Below, piece by piece: positions 24,537-33,369 of a stretch of 44,194 nt of DNA. Position numbers and translations under genes: made by a program. Origin of the DNA: Actinobacteria bacterium UBA959 (GTDB lineage: Bacteria > Actinomycetota > Actinomycetes > S36-B12 > UBA5976); NCBI GenBank assembly GCA_002293025.1, contig DBCL01000014.1, forward strand, positions 69,673-113,866, written 5' to 3'. The number at the start of each line of letters is the position of its first letter. Position 1 is the first letter of the stretch. The notes under the pieces are model-generated. The model was not told the origin of the DNA, did no database searches, and saw only the letters and a list, made by a program, of their open reading frames with translations.

Positions 24537-25688
24537 GTGAGCACGGTAATCGTGGCCGCAGCCCGAACAGCATTTGGCAAAGTAAATGGATCATTAAGCA
24601 CGCTTGCGGTATATGAATTGGGTGCGGTGGCCATCCGAGCAGCAGTTCTTAGATCTGGACTGAAATCAGATCAAATTACTGAAGTCATCATGGGCCAAGT
24701 TATTCAAGCTGGCAGTGGGCAGTCCGCATCTCGTAAGGCAGCAATTTTGGCAGGAATTGGGATAGGCGTCCCAGCGAGTTCTGTGAACAAGGTTTGCTTA
24801 AGCGGCATGAATGCCATCGCAATGGGACATTATTTAATAAATTCTGATCCAACACAGGTTGTGGTTGCTGGCGGTATGGAGTCAATGTCAAATGCTCCTT
24901 ATGTTTTGCCAAAAGGTGCTGATTTAGAACAAGAGCAATTAATCGATACTCTCTTTCATGATGCACTAATTTGTAGTCTAGATGGACTCAGCATGGGCAC
25001 TGCCACTGATAAATTCAATCAGCGGTATAACTTGTCTAGAGCTGTTCAAGATGACTTGGCAGCCAAATCGCAGCAACGTGCTGCAGCAGCAACTTCTGCA
25101 GGTTTATTCAAGTCTGAAATCGCAGAGATTAAAACTGACAACAAAGTAGTAGACGTAGATGAAGGTATTCGCGCAAATACCACCACTGAAACTTTGGCCA
25201 ACCTCAAGACTGTATTTCTAGAAAATGGAACAGTTACTGCTGGCAATGCCTCACAAATAACTGATGGCGCGGTGGCTTTAGTTTTAATGAGTAAAGACCA
25301 AGCCGAGACGCATGGCATTAAGTATTTAGCGGAGATTATTTCCCATGCTTCGGTTGCTGGGCCAGACACTTCCTTACACGAGCAGCCTGCAAACGCTATT
25401 CAATCTGCATTAACCAAGGCTAAGTTAAATGTAGCTGATATTGACCTATTTGAGATTAATGAAGCCTTTGCAGCCGTGAGCTTAGTATCAATGCAAAAAC
25501 TTGGTGTTGTTGATTCAATTGTGAACGTTAACGGAGGAGCGATTGCCCTCGGACATCCAGTTGGTGCTTCGGGTGCTCGAATTGTGATGACCTTGGCTTA
25601 TGAGTTAGCTCGACGAGGTGGCGGGATTGGGGCTGCAGGCATCTGTGGTGGAACGGGTCAGGGCGAAGCTTTGATAATTAAGGTTTGA
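24537..25688 (+). CDS. Acetyl-CoA C-acetyltransferase (thiolase)
   Basis: Condenses two acetyl-CoA or cleaves 3-ketoacyl-CoA. The start is put at GTG 24537, which gives the family opening STVIVAAARTAFGK and has GAAAGG just before it; ATG 24492 would add 15 residues not seen in the family. 383 residues. The nucleophilic cysteine is in NKVCLSGMNAI, the His in FEINEAFAAV and GHPVGASGARI, and the second Cys in GICGGTGQG. It is the first gene of a unit with meaB and the thioredoxin-like gene. Biosynthetic versus degradative direction cannot be told from sequence. Confidence 0.93.
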   Translation: MSTVIVAAARTAFGKVNGSLSTLAVYELGAVAIRAAVLRSGLKSDQITEVIMGQVIQAGSGQSASRKAAILAGIGIGVPASSVNKVCLSGMNAIAMGHYLINSDPTQVVVAGGMESMSNAPYVLPKGADLEQEQLIDTLFHDALICSLDGLSMGTATDKFNQRYNLSRAVQDDLAAKSQQRAAAATSAGLFKSEIAEIKTDNKVVDVDEGIRANTTTETLANLKTVFLENGTVTAGNASQITDGAVALVLMSKDQAETHGIKYLAEIISHASVAGPDTSLHEQPANAIQSALTKAKLNVADIDLFEINEAFAAVSLVSMQKLGVVDSIVNVNGGAIALGHPVGASGARIVMTLAYELARRGGGIGAAGICGGTGQGEALIIKV

Positions 25689-25690
25689 AG

Positions 25691-26416
25691 ATGACAAAAG
25701 CGTCAATGGATGAATTGTTGGCAGCGGCTCGAAATGGTGACCGCAGGGCTTTAGGCAGGTTATTAACTTTTGTGGAAGAGATAGATTCTGCAAAGTTAAC
25801 TGATCAAGCTAAAGATTCGAAGACTAAAGTAATCGGAATTACTGGTTCGCCAGGAGTTGGAAAATCTTCACTAACATCTTCATTAATCTCTACCATTAGG
25901 GCCGAGAATCAAACAGTTGCAGTATTGGCAGTAGATCCAAGTAGTCCAATAACTGGTGGTGCACTACTTGGAGATCGAATTCGAATGCAACATCACGCTT
26001 TAGATTCAGGAGTCTTTATTCGCTCTATGGCAACTAGGGGTCATCTCGGAGGTTTAGCAAAAGCCGCACCAGCTGTGATTGCAGCTCTTAAGTTAGTTGG
26101 TTTTGACTATTTATTAATTGAAACTGTTGGTGTTGGTCAGTCAGAAGTAGAAGTGGCTGCAAACAGTGATGTAACTGTTGTAGTAATTGCGCCTGGGATG
26201 GGGGACTCGATTCAAGCAGCTAAAGCAGGCGTGTTTGAGATTGCAGATATTTTTGTAGTCAATAAATCTGATCGAGATGGTGCGGATGCATCCGTGAGAG
26301 ACTTGCGCCAGATGTTAGAGATGTCGTTTGATAAGCAAAATACTCCAATCATCAAAACCGTTGCAACAACAGGTTTGGGTGTTAAGGAATTACTAGACAA
26401 GGCAAATGAGCTATGA
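25691..26416 (+). CDS. meaB: MeaB/ArgK-family GTPase, C-terminally short
   Basis: G3E-type GTPase that protects and reactivates adenosylcobalamin-dependent methylmalonyl-CoA mutase. Walker A GSPGVGKS is at residues 52-59, then AVLAVDPSSPITGGALLGDRIRM, the FIRSMATRGHLGG segment, LLIETVGVGQSEVEVA, and NKSD for guanine specificity. ATG 25691 follows AAGG; an in-frame TTG six bases upstream overlaps the thiolase stop. The protein has only 241 residues against about 320-335 for usual MeaB: it stops just after the GTPase core (KTVATTGLGVKELLDKANEL), so the C-terminal dimerisation arm is missing. The stop overlaps the next start (ATGA), so the short form looks native, not a frameshift. Confidence 0.88.
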   Translation: MTKASMDELLAAARNGDRRALGRLLTFVEEIDSAKLTDQAKDSKTKVIGITGSPGVGKSSLTSSLISTIRAENQTVAVLAVDPSSPITGGALLGDRIRMQHHALDSGVFIRSMATRGHLGGLAKAAPAVIAALKLVGFDYLLIETVGVGQSEVEVAANSDVTVVVIAPGMGDSIQAAKAGVFEIADIFVVNKSDRDGADASVRDLRQMLEMSFDKQNTPIIKTVATTGLGVKELLDKANEL

Positions 26417-27279
26417 AAGAGCAGATACCACTTCGGGGAGCGGTTGACTTAGCAGCACTAGCTAAAGCTAGAGAAATGGCAAACCAACCAAAATCTGCAT
26501 TTGTGGTGGATGCCACTGACAGTAATTTCGAACAACTAGTAATAAACAAATCCAAAGAGGTTCCAGTACTGATTGATCTTTGGGCAGAGTGGTGTGGGCC
26601 ATGTAAACAATTATCACCAGTGCTTGAAAATCTAGCCGCCCAAGCGAATGGTGCCTGGATACTTGCGAAGGTTGATGTAGATCACAACCCACAACTTGCT
26701 CAGGCCTTTCAAGTTCAATCAATTCCTGCAGTGTTTCTTGCAATGGCAGGGCAAATATCTGCGCTTTTTACTGGCGCTCAGCCAGAGTCAGCCATTAAGG
26801 AAGTTTTAGTACAAGTATTGCAAGTAGCCAAAGAACAAGGACTTGCTCCAAGCTTAAATGCTGAAACTCCAATGATCACTGAACCTGAAGATCCAGCAGA
26901 TGATTTAATTCTTAATGGAGATTTAGCAGGTGCTAAGAAACTTTATGAAGATCGATTATTAGCAAATCCTAAAGATCAAACCGCCAAACTTGGGCTATCA
27001 AATGTCTCTTTTTTAAGTAGAACTTTGGGTCAGGATTTAAAGAATGTTGCATTAGCAGCGGTGGATGACATCGACAATCGTTTGAAATTTGCTGATGCTC
27101 AGATGCTGATTGGTGATTTTAAGGCGGCATTTGACTGCCTGTTGGAGTCTATCCGACAAGCAAATCCTGACAATAAGGAAGTCTTGAAAGAGAGACTGCT
27201 AGAACTATTTGACTTGATTGAACCAGAGCACCCTCAATTGCTTGCGGCTCGAAGAGCCTTAGCAAGTGCGTTGTTTTAG
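26413..27279 (+). CDS. Thioredoxin-domain protein with TPR-like C-terminus (CnoX/YbbN-like)
   Basis: 288 residues. A thioredoxin fold occupies about 30-135 with the redox motif WCGPC at 60-64 and the cis-proline in VQSIPAVFLA. The C-terminal half (about 165-288) is helical with repeats of the TPR kind (LILNGDLAGAKKLYEDRLLANPKDQTAKLG, and a second pair around FADAQMLIGDFKAAFDCLLESIRQANPDNKE). This layout matches co-chaperone thioredoxins such as YbbN/CnoX. It overlaps meaB by four bases (ATGA). In mycobacteria the same thioredoxin gene follows the thiolase gene. Confidence 0.9.
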   Translation: MKEQIPLRGAVDLAALAKAREMANQPKSAFVVDATDSNFEQLVINKSKEVPVLIDLWAEWCGPCKQLSPVLENLAAQANGAWILAKVDVDHNPQLAQAFQVQSIPAVFLAMAGQISALFTGAQPESAIKEVLVQVLQVAKEQGLAPSLNAETPMITEPEDPADDLILNGDLAGAKKLYEDRLLANPKDQTAKLGLSNVSFLSRTLGQDLKNVALAAVDDIDNRLKFADAQMLIGDFKAAFDCLLESIRQANPDNKEVLKERLLELFDLIEPEHPQLLAARRALASALF

Positions 27280-27309
27280 CCTATCCAGGCAATTCTTCAC
27301 CACACCTGG

Positions 27310-27315
27310 GATACT
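27310..27315 (+). promoter_or_regulatory. Leaderless -10 element for the cysteine desulfurase gene
   Basis: GATACT (one change from TATACT) ends six bases before the ATG at 27322. There is no ribosome site in the 42-nt gap. Confidence 0.45.
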
Positions 27316-27321
27316 TAGCCA

Positions 27322-28509
27322 ATGCCCTACTTTGATCATGCTGCCACAACTTCGATGGTGCCAGAAGTGCAAAAACTATTTGTCGAACATTTAACACAGG
27401 CCGCCAATCCATCTTCTATTCATAATTCAGGGCGAAAGGCTCGAGCAATTGTGGAGGTTGCGCGCGAGCAGATCGGTAGAGCTCTAAAGACTCATCCCAG
27501 CCATATTTATTTCACGGCAGGTGGAACTGAAGCGGATAACCTGGCTGTTAAAGGTCTGTATTGGTCCAGACAAAAAGATAAGGCGCGCCCTCGTATTTTG
27601 GTGAGTGCTATCGAGCACCATGCAGTATTGGATCCAGCGCATTGGTTAGAGAAAACTAGTGGGGCGATAGTTGAGTTAATTCCAGTTAACCAAAAAGGTG
27701 TCATTGATTTGGATGAGTTAACTAAGTTAATAGCCAAAAATGAAACCGATGTCGCATTAATTGCGGTGATGTGGGCAAATAATGAAGTTGGAAGTGTTCA
27801 ACCAATCGAAGAGATAGTAAAATTAGCTAATGCCCACCAAATCCCCCTTCATGTTGATGCAGTGCAGGCAATTGGGTCACTTGAGATTGACTTAAGCCGA
27901 ATAAATCTTGATTCACTTGCGATTAGTGGGCACAAAATTGGTGCCCCACATGCAACTGGCTTGTTGGTGCTTCGGAATGGATTCAAAGTAGACCCAGTTT
28001 TACATGGTGGAAATCAAGAACCTGAGGTTAGATCGGGCACAATTAACACAGCAGGTGCAGCAGCATTAGGTCTAGCAGTTGAATTAGCTGTAGCCAAGCA
28101 AGCTCAACATGCAGCACGTCTCCAGGCGCTGCGGGACAAATTAATCAAGGAAATCAGCTCTCTAGTGCCAGATTGTGTTGTTAATGGTGACCTAGAGAAT
28201 CGACTGCCTGGCAACACACATTTTTCTTTTTTTGGAGCCTCTGGAGATTCGATACTGATGTTGTTAGATCAACAAGGTATTGAAGTTTCTACTGGTTCGG
28301 CGTGCTCGGCAGGAGTTGCCCAGCCATCCCACGTATTGATGGCCATGGGAGTTGATCTATTTCATGCCATTAGTTCCGTTAGAATCACATTGGGAACCAG
28401 CACCACTGAGACTGAAGTGAATCAATTAATTACTAAACTCCCTCAAGCAGTAGCTACAGCTCGTTTAGCTGGGTTGAATGTTGGCAAGAAAGAAGCGGTA
28501 AAAGAGTGA
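27322..28509 (+). CDS. Cysteine desulfurase (IscS/NifS class)
   Basis: PLP enzyme that takes sulfur from cysteine onto its own cysteine and passes it to acceptors. 395 residues; opening YFDHAATTSMVP, HHAVLDP histidine region, HVDAVQAIG, cofactor lysine 205 in SGHKIGAPH, and the persulfide cysteine 328 in GSACSAG within a long mobile loop, which marks it as class I (IscS-like). It overlaps mnmA by four bases (GTGA), so its main job here is probably sulfur supply for tRNA 2-thiouridine; the same pair is adjacent in mycobacteria. Confidence 0.94.
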   Translation: MPYFDHAATTSMVPEVQKLFVEHLTQAANPSSIHNSGRKARAIVEVAREQIGRALKTHPSHIYFTAGGTEADNLAVKGLYWSRQKDKARPRILVSAIEHHAVLDPAHWLEKTSGAIVELIPVNQKGVIDLDELTKLIAKNETDVALIAVMWANNEVGSVQPIEEIVKLANAHQIPLHVDAVQAIGSLEIDLSRINLDSLAISGHKIGAPHATGLLVLRNGFKVDPVLHGGNQEPEVRSGTINTAGAAALGLAVELAVAKQAQHAARLQALRDKLIKEISSLVPDCVVNGDLENRLPGNTHFSFFGASGDSILMLLDQQGIEVSTGSACSAGVAQPSHVLMAMGVDLFHAISSVRITLGTSTTETEVNQLITKLPQAVATARLAGLNVGKKEAVKE

Positions 28510-29582
28510 AAGTACTAGCAGCACTGTCTGGTGGAGTTGATTCAGCAGTTGCAGCAGCCAGAATGGTTGATCAAGGACACGACGTTACTGCGGTCCATCT
28601 TGCGTTAGCTCGAAACCATGCCGGTCAAACAGGGTCAAGAGGTTGCTGCACACCACTTGATGCTAAAGATGCGAAACGAGTTGCAGACGTATTAGGCATT
28701 CCTTTTTATATCTGGGATTTTTCAGAAAGATTTCAAGAAGATGTTATTGATGATTTCATTGCTGAATATGCTGCTGGCCACACTCCCAATCCGTGTGTGC
28801 GGTGTAACGAAAAGATTAAGTTTGCAGCAGTTCTAGAAAAAGGAATTGCTCTGGGCTTTGACAAGATCGCAACTGGACACCATGCTCAGATTAAACTGAT
28901 AGATGGCAAGCCACAACTATTTAGAAGTGTTGATCATGAGAAAGATCAGTCCTATGTCTTAAGCGTGCTCACTAGCGAGCAGTTGGCTAGTTCACTGTTC
29001 CCGCTAGGGGATATAACGAAAGCAGAAGTGCGCACTGAAGCTCAAGCGCGTGGTTTGCTCGTTGCTGATAAACCTGAAAGCTATGACATCTGCTTCATTC
29101 CCGACAACGACACTGCTGGTTGGTTAAACAAACAAATAATCGCCTCAGCTGGACAGATAATTGATGCTGAGTCCGGGGCTACCATCACAACCCATCAAGG
29201 TGCTCACCAGTTCACGGTGGGCCAGAGGCGTGGGTTAAATCTTGATAAATCAGCTCCAGATCGACAAGCTCGGTATGTAGTGGGCGTTGATACCAAAACT
29301 GCAACTGTGTTAGTGGGCCCCGAGAGATTACTAAGTATTAAGACGGTCTCTGCTTATCAACCAAAGTGGACTAGTGGAAAAATGGCTGTAGTTGGCAGTG
29401 ATGTAACAATTCAAATGCGAGCCCATGGCGCTCAACTGCCAGCAAAAATTACTAGAGCAGATGATGTGATTGAAGTATTGCTAAATGAATCAACTCGTGG
29501 AGTTGCACCTGGCCAAACTCTGGCGATTTATGATCAAGATCGTGTCATTGGATCGGGCACTATCACCGCTACTGGTAGATGA
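28506..29582 (+). CDS. mnmA: tRNA-specific 2-thiouridylase
   Basis: Thiolates U34 in tRNAs for Lys, Glu and Gln using ATP and sulfur relayed from the desulfurase. 358 residues. The PP-loop is LSGGVDSAVAA near the N-terminus; the catalytic cysteines are in NPCVRCNEKIKF and in SYDICFIPD; KDQSYVLSVL and the C-terminal beta-barrel (AHGAQLPAKI) follow. GTG 28506 overlaps the desulfurase stop. Normal in length and motifs. Confidence 0.96.
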   Translation: MKVLAALSGGVDSAVAAARMVDQGHDVTAVHLALARNHAGQTGSRGCCTPLDAKDAKRVADVLGIPFYIWDFSERFQEDVIDDFIAEYAAGHTPNPCVRCNEKIKFAAVLEKGIALGFDKIATGHHAQIKLIDGKPQLFRSVDHEKDQSYVLSVLTSEQLASSLFPLGDITKAEVRTEAQARGLLVADKPESYDICFIPDNDTAGWLNKQIIASAGQIIDAESGATITTHQGAHQFTVGQRRGLNLDKSAPDRQARYVVGVDTKTATVLVGPERLLSIKTVSAYQPKWTSGKMAVVGSDVTIQMRAHGAQLPAKITRADDVIEVLLNESTRGVAPGQTLAIYDQDRVIGSGTITATGR

Positions 29583-29644
29583 GCGAAGAGACTCTCATCC
29601 CCTCTAGTATCTGTTACTAAATTACTGGATGTTGAAGGAGATCG

Positions 29645-30808
29645 ATGAAGCCTGCCAAGATTTCTGACTTTGGAATAACCGAAGAGTTTGGCTATCTGCC
29701 AGCATATGAACCAGCCCAACACTTATCCCCAGGCAATGAAGAGTGGGATCAGTTTGGTAAAGATCTTCCTAAATTACTAATGGGAACAAATTTTAGGTCT
29801 AGAGTCAAAGCACTACCAAAATTTAATGTTGATAAATTAAATGGTGAAGCAGAAATCCAACGTGCGATGCTAGTTCTAAGTTACATCGGTCAAAGTTATC
29901 AGTGGAGCGAGGACACTCCAGCCACCACCATGCCTGCTAATTTGGCTGTTCCATGGTTTGAGGTAGGAAAATTAGTTGGGCGCCCACCAATTCTTTCTTA
30001 TCAAAGTTATGCATCGGATAATTGGCGAAGATTTGATAAGTCAGGTCCTATTGAATGTGGCAACATTGGATTGCTTCAATGTTTCTTGGGTGGGCAAGAT
30101 GAAGAGTGGTTCATATTAATTCACATTGACATTGAGAAAAAAGCTGGAAAAGCTCTTAAGGCTATTGAGGATGCCCAACAGGCAGTGGTGGATGATGATG
30201 CTGATCAAGCACTGGCAGCACTGACAAATCTAAGAGACGCGCTGCAATCTATGTATCAAGTACTAGGCAGAATGCCTGACAAGTGTGATCCATACATTTA
30301 CTTTCACCGGGTTCGTCCTTACATTTTTGGTTGGCGTAATAACCCATCACTTCCAGACGGTGTGGTCTATGAAGGAGTATCTGAATACAACGGCGTTGGT
30401 CAGAAGTTTCGCGGCGAAACTGGCGCCCAAAGCGCAATCATTCCAGCCATGGATGGCGTTCTAGGAATTGAACATGAGCGCGATGAACTTCGTGAGTATC
30501 TAATGGAGATGCGTACCTATATGCCACCAAAGCATGTGGCTTTTATTGAAGCTGTTGAAGCAGGACCTTCGGTTCGTAAGTTTGTGACAGCTACTAAAGG
30601 TCCAGGCTTAACAAGTGTTTTCAACGAATGTGTTGAGCTGGTTGCAAGCTTCCGTGCTATGCACTTGGAGTATGCGGGAACTTATATCCATGCACAGGCT
30701 CAAAAAACTCCTGGTAATCCGTCTGCAGTTGGAACTGGTGGCACGCCATTTATGACCTACCTGCGCAAACATCGAGATGAGACCCAAAAGCAGTCAATAC
30801 CAGGTTAA
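29645..30808 (+). CDS. Indoleamine 2,3-dioxygenase family heme protein
   Basis: Heme dioxygenase of the IDO group, which opens the indole ring of tryptophan to N-formylkynurenine. 387 residues, close to human IDO1 (403). Features that line up with the animal enzyme: YFHRVRPYIFGW with Arg224 at the place of human Arg231, LPDGVVYEGV, GAQSAIIPAMDGVLGI, MRTYMPPKHVAFIE, the proximal heme ligand His340 in FRAMHLEYAGTYI, and GTGGTPF (363-369) near the end. AAGGAG at 29635-29640 sets the start. It stands alone between mnmA and ligA; no kynurenine-pathway gene is near. Tryptophan as substrate is inference; IDO-fold relatives such as PrnB do other chemistry. Confidence 0.88.
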   Translation: MKPAKISDFGITEEFGYLPAYEPAQHLSPGNEEWDQFGKDLPKLLMGTNFRSRVKALPKFNVDKLNGEAEIQRAMLVLSYIGQSYQWSEDTPATTMPANLAVPWFEVGKLVGRPPILSYQSYASDNWRRFDKSGPIECGNIGLLQCFLGGQDEEWFILIHIDIEKKAGKALKAIEDAQQAVVDDDADQALAALTNLRDALQSMYQVLGRMPDKCDPYIYFHRVRPYIFGWRNNPSLPDGVVYEGVSEYNGVGQKFRGETGAQSAIIPAMDGVLGIEHERDELREYLMEMRTYMPPKHVAFIEAVEAGPSVRKFVTATKGPGLTSVFNECVELVASFRAMHLEYAGTYIHAQAQKTPGNPSAVGTGGTPFMTYLRKHRDETQKQSIPG

Positions 30809-30899
30809 TCCTCCTTCTAAGTCTGCTTGATTGACTATCATTACACCAATAAAAGTGGCTGATTTGGCACATATTTGGTGGGATGAGGACTTCTAGAAA

Positions 30900-33062
30900 A
30901 TGACAACCGATATTCCAACCAAAACTCGCTCCCGCTGGGTTGAGTTGGTTGAAATAATTGAAGATGCCAGGCGTCGCTATTACCTGCATGACAAGCCCAC
31001 AATCTCAGATACTGAATATGACAAGTGCTTCAATGAATTGCTTGATATCGAGTCAAAATTCCCAATGCTCAAGTCCCTTGATTCGCCAACCCAAAGTGTT
31101 GGCGGAGCAAGATCTGAGATGTTTGAACCAGTAACTCATCTTTCTCGAATGTATTCGCTGGATAATGTATTTGATGATCAAGAGTTGAAAACTTGGTTGG
31201 ATCGCATCGATAAAGACTTGGGCCAGACTCCACATTATTTAGGCGAACTCAAAATTGATGGATTAGCAGTTGATATCGTTTATCGAAATGGCCTACTAAG
31301 CAGTGTCGCCACCAGGGGGGATGGCACAGTTGGCGAAGATGTTACTTACAACGCTCAATTTATCCCATCAATTCCTCGAGCGTTAACTGGTAAGCCCCCG
31401 TCGTTGCTGGAAGTTCGAGGGGAAGTTTTCTTCGAGCTAGCCCAATTTGATCAGATAAATAGTGAATTAGAAAAATCGAGTAAGACTGAATTTGCTAATC
31501 CTCGAAATGCCGCTGCTGGCACGTTACGTCAGCGGGTTGATCGACGAGAAGAAGAAGTGGCAAAAGCGCAAGCAAATTCCAAGAGCTCAGAAAAACGGCT
31601 GGCAACTTTGAGAACAGAACTTGATGATGCAATCACAATTTTACAGAAACTTAGATTGACAGTGCATGGCATTGGTGCAGTGGATGGAGCCAAGCTGGCC
31701 TCACAAAGTGAGAGTTATCAATTACTAAAAGATTGTGGATTGCCAGTATCTAGTCATTATCAAGTTGGGATGGACCCCATTAAATTTGTGACTTATTGGC
31801 AAGAGCATCGACATGACGTAGAGCATGAAATAGATGGTGTAGTAATTAAAGTTGATAACTTTGAGTTACAGCGCAAACTGGGGGAGACTGCTCGCGCCCC
31901 AAGATGGGCGATCGCATTTAAGTATCCACCCGAAGTTGTGACAACTAAATTGTTGGATATTAAAGTTTCAGTTGGTCGAACTGGTCGAATTACTCCATTT
32001 GCACATATGCAACCCGTCAAGGTTGCTGGCTCAACTGTAGAAATGGCTACTTTGCATAATGAGCAGGAAGTTATTCGTAAAGGAATTTTGATTGGAGATA
32101 CCGTTTACTTGAGAAAAGCTGGGGATGTTATTCCAGAAATTATTGGAGCAGTTGAATCACTTAGAGATGGTAGCGAAAAAAAGTTCGTAATGCCAATAGT
32201 TTGTCCTTCATGTAAGACTAATATCTTGGCAGTTAAGGACGCCGATGTTGACCTGCGCTGCCCTAATGCAAAGTCCTGTCCTGCCCAATTAATTGAGCGA
32301 CTTTTCTATATTGGCTCGCGTCAGGCACTTGATATTGAAGGTCTAGGTTCAAAGGCTGCTGCAGCTCTCATTAATGAGGGCATCTTAAAAAATGAGGCCG
32401 ATCTATTTGATTTAACTGAAGCGTCGTTAATTGGATCAGAATTTTTCACAAAGGCAGTCTCAGCTGGATCAAAAAGCAACCAGATCAATATGGCTGGTGA
32501 GAAACTACTCAGTCAACTTGAAATTGCGAAAACTAGACCACTTTGGCGAATTTTGGTGGCACTTTCAATTAGGCATGTAGGACCAACTGTTGCTCAAACG
32601 CTGGCCAAAGAATTCTCATCCTTGCAAAGCATTATCTCTGCTTCTGGCCAGCAACTTGCAAGTATTGATGGAGTTGGGGAAATTATTGCGGAGTCAATTT
32701 CAGAATGGTTCAGTATTGATTGGCACCAAGACATTGTTAAAAAGTGGCAAGGGGCTGGAGTCTCCCTTGAGCAAACTGCGCCGAAGTTACTTTCAGATCA
32801 TTTAACTGGCATATCAGTGGTAATCACGGGCAGCATGCCTGGCTACTCCAGAGATGGTGCAAACGAGGCTGTGACATCTCGTGGTGGCAAAGTTTCCAGT
32901 TCGGTTTCTAAAAAAACTGATTTCGTTATCGTGGGGGCTAACCCAGGCTCGAAATTTGATAAAGCTCAAGAGCTTGGAGTTCCAGTTCTAGATGCCGATG
33001 GTTTCGCTGTGCTACTCGAAAGTGGGCCTTCGGCAGCTAGGTCACATTTAGGGCTCTCCTAA
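30900..33062 (+). CDS. ligA: NAD+-dependent DNA ligase
   Basis: Seals nicks in replication and repair. 720 residues, about 30 longer than usual. Domain Ia (YYLHDKPTISDTEYD), adenylation domain with nucleophile lysine 118 in ELKIDGLA, OB-fold (VGRTGRITPFAHM), a four-cysteine zinc site (CPSCKTN...LRCPNAKSCPAQ), helix-hairpin-helix repeats and a C-terminal BRCT domain (GISVVITGSMPGYSRDGANE). The extra length comes from a charged coiled-coil-like insertion (about residues 215-250, RREEEVAKAQANSKSSEKRL) inside the adenylation domain. Its TAA stop is also the first half of the gatC -10 hexamer. Confidence 0.96.
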   Translation: MTTDIPTKTRSRWVELVEIIEDARRRYYLHDKPTISDTEYDKCFNELLDIESKFPMLKSLDSPTQSVGGARSEMFEPVTHLSRMYSLDNVFDDQELKTWLDRIDKDLGQTPHYLGELKIDGLAVDIVYRNGLLSSVATRGDGTVGEDVTYNAQFIPSIPRALTGKPPSLLEVRGEVFFELAQFDQINSELEKSSKTEFANPRNAAAGTLRQRVDRREEEVAKAQANSKSSEKRLATLRTELDDAITILQKLRLTVHGIGAVDGAKLASQSESYQLLKDCGLPVSSHYQVGMDPIKFVTYWQEHRHDVEHEIDGVVIKVDNFELQRKLGETARAPRWAIAFKYPPEVVTTKLLDIKVSVGRTGRITPFAHMQPVKVAGSTVEMATLHNEQEVIRKGILIGDTVYLRKAGDVIPEIIGAVESLRDGSEKKFVMPIVCPSCKTNILAVKDADVDLRCPNAKSCPAQLIERLFYIGSRQALDIEGLGSKAAAALINEGILKNEADLFDLTEASLIGSEFFTKAVSAGSKSNQINMAGEKLLSQLEIAKTRPLWRILVALSIRHVGPTVAQTLAKEFSSLQSIISASGQQLASIDGVGEIIAESISEWFSIDWHQDIVKKWQGAGVSLEQTAPKLLSDHLTGISVVITGSMPGYSRDGANEAVTSRGGKVSSSVSKKTDFVIVGANPGSKFDKAQELGVPVLDADGFAVLLESGPSAARSHLGLS

Positions 33063-33065
33063 GAT
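33060..33065 (+). promoter_or_regulatory. Leaderless -10 element for gatCAB
   Basis: TAAGAT is followed by exactly seven bases (TACCCCC) and the gatC ATG. Its first three bases are the ligA stop codon. No ribosome site is present, so leaderless initiation is the simplest reading. Confidence 0.65.
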
Positions 33066-33072
33066 TACCCCC

Positions 33073-33369
33073 ATGTCCAACTTGTCACGTGCCGAACTTG
33101 AGAACCTTGCTAAGTTGGCTCGGATCAACTTAACTGATGAAGAGTTAACAATCTTTGGCTCGCAATTAGGATTGATTTTAGATTCGGTAGCCAAGGTTCA
33201 AGAAGTTGTAAATGACTCGATTGTGCCAATGTCGCATGCACTGCCAATGACAAATGTATTTAGACCAGATGTTGTGGGCCAAAGCCTGAGTAATTCCGAA
33301 GCTTTAGCTGCTGCACCTTCGACCCAAGATCACAGATTTAAAGTTCCTCGGATCTTGGATGAGGAATAG
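33073..33369 (+). CDS. gatC: Asp/Glu-tRNA amidotransferase subunit C
   Basis: 98-residue clamp that stabilises GatA-GatB in the complex converting Glu-tRNA(Gln) and Asp-tRNA(Asn) to the correct amides. Typical features: LSRAELENLAKLARINLTDEE at the start, and MSHALPMTNVFRPDVV in the second half. It abuts gatA with no gap (TAG followed at once by ATG). The start is supported by the seven-base leaderless promoter. Confidence 0.95.
   Translation: MSNLSRAELENLAKLARINLTDEELTIFGSQLGLILDSVAKVQEVVNDSIVPMSHALPMTNVFRPDVVGQSLSNSEALAAAPSTQDHRFKVPRILDEE

Noticed and set aside
30809..30899. TTGACT (about 30832) as the -35 of a ligA promoter
   Set aside because: No convincing -10 lies at the right distance; the 91-nt gap holds nothing else I can support.
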